DNA of 16,289 nt. Source: Alphaproteobacteria bacterium. GTDB taxonomy: Bacteria; Pseudomonadota; Alphaproteobacteria; Rickettsiales; JAFLCR01. The notes below the pieces were generated by a model, which saw only the letters and a program-made list of their open reading frames with translations, was not told where the DNA came from and did not search any database. Position numbers and translations under genes: made by a program. Position 1 is the first letter of the stretch; every line of letters begins with the position of its first letter. The DNA lies in the NCBI GenBank assembly GCA_017302755.1, contig JAFLCR010000013.1, forward strand, positions 4,326-20,614, given 5' to 3'. Shown here one piece after another: positions 14,521-16,289 of the stretch.

Positions 14521-15962
14521 TGGAATCCTCCCGCGCTATTGCCAACCGTTTATTCTTCGGCGCAAGCGCCCTCGACGCCACGGCCACCGCCGCCGTGCTG
14601 GACGATGCGCTGCGCGGGGCGGAGGACGGCGAGCTTTATCTCGAACACACCCTCACCGAAAGCCTGACTTTCGACGATGGCGTGCTGAAATCCGCCAGCT
14701 TTGACGCGACGCAGGGCATGGGGCTTCGGGCCGTGCTTGGCGAGCGCGTCGCCTATGCCCATGCTTCCAGCCTGTCGCTCGAAAACCTGAAACAGGCCGC
14801 CGCCACGGTGCGCGCGGTGCATGACGGCAAAAGCGGCACGGTGAACCTTTCCCCCTCACCCGCACCCTACACATCCGCGCTGTATACGGATGAAGACCCG
14901 GTGCTGGCCGTGCCGTTCGAAGAGAAGATCAAACTGCTTCAGGAAATCGACGCCTATGTCCGCGCCAAGGACGCGCGCGTCCGCCAGGTGACGGTCAGCC
15001 TGTTCGGCCAGTGGCAGGTGGTGCATATCCTGCGCAGCGGCGGCGCTTCGGCCAGCGACGTGCGGCCGCTGGTGCGGCTGAATATCAGCGTGGTGCTCGA
15101 AGAAAACGGGCGCATGGAACGCGGCAGCAGCGGCGCGGGCGGGCGCACGGGCTACGCGCCATTCATCATCGCCCCGGCCTGGAAAAGGCAAAGCGACGAA
15201 GCGCTGCGCCAGGCGGATGTGAACCTGAAAAGCCGCCCTGCCCCGGCAGGAGAAATGCCGGTGGTGCTCGGCTCCGGCTGGCCGGGCGTGCTGCTGCACG
15301 AAGCCGTCGGCCACGGGCTGGAAGGCGATTTCAACCGCAAGAAAACCTCCGTCTATTCGGGGCTGATGGGGCAACGCATCGCGGCGCCGGGCGTCACCGT
15401 GATCGACGACGGCACCATGCACGAACGCCGCGGCTCGCTCAGCGTCGATGATGAAGGCACCCCCACGGGCCGCACCACGCTGATCGAGGACGGTATTCTC
15501 GTCGGCTACCTTCAGGACCGGCAGAACGCCCGCCTCATGGGCGTCGCGCCCACCGGCAACGGACGGCGCGAATCCTATGCCTACGCGCCCATGCCGCGCA
15601 TGACCAACACCTTCATGCTGGGCGGCAGCGCCACGCGCGAGGATCTGATCAAATCCGTGAAGCGCGGCGTGTATGCCGCCAATTTCGGCGGCGGGCAGGT
15701 GGACATCACCTCCGGCAAATTCGTGTTCTCCGCCTCGGAGGCCTACCTCATCGAAGACGGCAAGGTCACCGCCCCCATCAAGGGCGCGACGCTGATCGGC
15801 AACGGCGCGGATACGATGAAGCGGGTGACCGGCATCGGCAACGACCTGGAACTCGACCCCGGCATCGGCACCTGCGGCAAGGCGGGCCAGGGCGTGCCGG
15901 TGGGCGTCGGCCAGCCGAGCCTGCTCATCAGCGGCATGACGGTCGGCGGCACGGAGGTGTAG
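14520..15962 (+). CDS. tldD: Metalloprotease TldD
   Basis: TldD pairs with TldE (PmbA) in a heterodimeric zinc protease that unfolds and degrades small peptides, known for processing microcin B17 and CcdA. The 480 residues match the family. The zinc site HEAVGH gives H260, E261 and H265 within LLHEAVGHGLEGDF, and the C-terminal GTCGKAGQGVPVGVGQPSLL segment is highly conserved. No pmbA/tldE is visible next to it, as is usual in many genomes. The ATG at 14520 shares one base with the stop of the acetyltransferase gene, suggesting coupling. The ribosome binding site of the following gene lies in its last codons. Confidence 0.95.
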   Translation: MESSRAIANRLFFGASALDATATAAVLDDALRGAEDGELYLEHTLTESLTFDDGVLKSASFDATQGMGLRAVLGERVAYAHASSLSLENLKQAAATVRAVHDGKSGTVNLSPSPAPYTSALYTDEDPVLAVPFEEKIKLLQEIDAYVRAKDARVRQVTVSLFGQWQVVHILRSGGASASDVRPLVRLNISVVLEENGRMERGSSGAGGRTGYAPFIIAPAWKRQSDEALRQADVNLKSRPAPAGEMPVVLGSGWPGVLLHEAVGHGLEGDFNRKKTSVYSGLMGQRIAAPGVTVIDDGTMHERRGSLSVDDEGTPTGRTTLIEDGILVGYLQDRQNARLMGVAPTGNGRRESYAYAPMPRMTNTFMLGGSATREDLIKSVKRGVYAANFGGGQVDITSGKFVFSASEAYLIEDGKVTAPIKGATLIGNGADTMKRVTGIGNDLELDPGIGTCGKAGQGVPVGVGQPSLLISGMTVGGTEV

Positions 15963-15963
15963 C

Positions 15964-16289
15964 ATGGTTCGCGCAGTCCGGCTTTTCCTCAGCGACGCGC
16001 GGCATTTCCAAATCCTCTTCCTGGGTTGTTTCCTGATCGTCGGCCTGGCCAGGTTCGGCATCGACTTCACCGTCACCCACGCCGTCGCCGGCCTCGGCGC
16101 GGGGCTGCTCACGCAATACCTTTTCACCCGCGACGAAGGGTTCGACCCGCGCAGCGCGCTCATCTCCTGCCTGTCGCTCTGCCTGCTGCTGCGCACGGGC
16201 GACCCCATCCTCACCGCCGCCGCCGCATCGCTGGCCATCGGCTCCAAATTCGTGTTCCGCGTCGGCACCAAGCCTTTCTTCAACCCCAC
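15964..16289 (+). CDS. NqrB/RnfD-family membrane protein (3' end missing)
   Basis: The frame opens with ATG at 15964, one base after the tldD stop, with GGAGGT (15953–15958) as a strong ribosome binding site inside the end of tldD. The 108 visible residues begin MVRAVRLFLSDARHFQILFL and contain about three hydrophobic segments (roughly 15–32, 38–52 and 66–95). They end with SKFVFRVGTKPFFNPH. That last motif resembles the conserved segment of the NQR2/RnfD/RnfE family, where a similar K–FNP–N sequence precedes the flavin-binding region. No other rnf or nqr gene is in view, so this may be a stand-alone family member. The protein is cut by the window edge, which limits certainty. Confidence 0.7.
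   Translation, partial: MVRAVRLFLSDARHFQILFLGCFLIVGLARFGIDFTVTHAVAGLGAGLLTQYLFTRDEGFDPRSALISCLSLCLLLRTGDPILTAAAASLAIGSKFVFRVGTKPFFNP

Noticed and set aside
14856..16289. A 477-codon open frame on the minus strand opposite tldD
   Set aside because: It is His/Arg/Ala-rich without domain signatures; the plus strand encodes intact TldD and the NqrB/RnfD-like start.

Overview
The window is a gene-dense, GC-rich stretch of bacterial chromosome made almost entirely of housekeeping genes. The order small SRP RNA–dnaX–ybaB–recR, the family types (alphaproteobacterial-style DnaX C-terminus, RmuC, FtsK, LolA) and the base composition suggest an alphaproteobacterium; the order or genus cannot be fixed from this sequence alone. 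No phage module, integrase, insertion sequence, CRISPR array or tRNA gene was seen.

Layout. (1) 1–2083, plus strand: the 3' part of ribD, then ribE (GTG start) and ribB, overlapping head to tail as a riboflavin operon; ribH, ribA and nusB do not follow. (2) 2027–3283, minus strand: rmuC, whose 3' end overlaps ribB by 57 nt. (3) 3350–4561, plus strand: a 403-residue protein I do not recognise, divergent from rmuC and convergent with ftsK. (4) 4558–6900, minus strand: ftsK, the chromosome translocase. (5) About 6901–7513: a 0.6 kb region without a protein gene. It holds a perfect 13-bp-stem hairpin, several degenerate copies of a palindrome-rich repeat, and the small SRP RNA gene (ffs) with a recognisable promoter. 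(6) 7514–10116, plus strand: dnaX–ybaB–recR, the replication/recombination cluster, then lolA (10198–10809). (7) 10806–11615, minus strand: a membrane-anchored T4-type lysozyme. (8) 11827–13697, plus strand: a periplasmic SGNH esterase (TesA type) overlapping a MscS-family channel. (9) 13698–13896: a small intergenic repeat with two direct 23-nt copies, the second a perfect hairpin. (10) 13897–16289, plus strand: a CatB/Vat-type hexapeptide acetyltransferase, tldD, and the start of an NqrB/RnfD-family membrane protein cut by the window end.

How the parts relate. Riboflavin synthesis, DNA maintenance (RmuC, FtsK, DnaX, YbaB, RecR), protein targeting (SRP RNA) and envelope functions (LolA, lysozyme, esterase, MscS channel) are packed with very short or negative spacers. 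All three convergent gene pairs overlap at their 3' ends and leave no room for separate terminators. The least explained items are the unknown 403-aa protein, the repeat cluster around ffs, the repeat after the MscS gene and the stand-alone anchored lysozyme. I found no convincing sign of a new multi-gene system.
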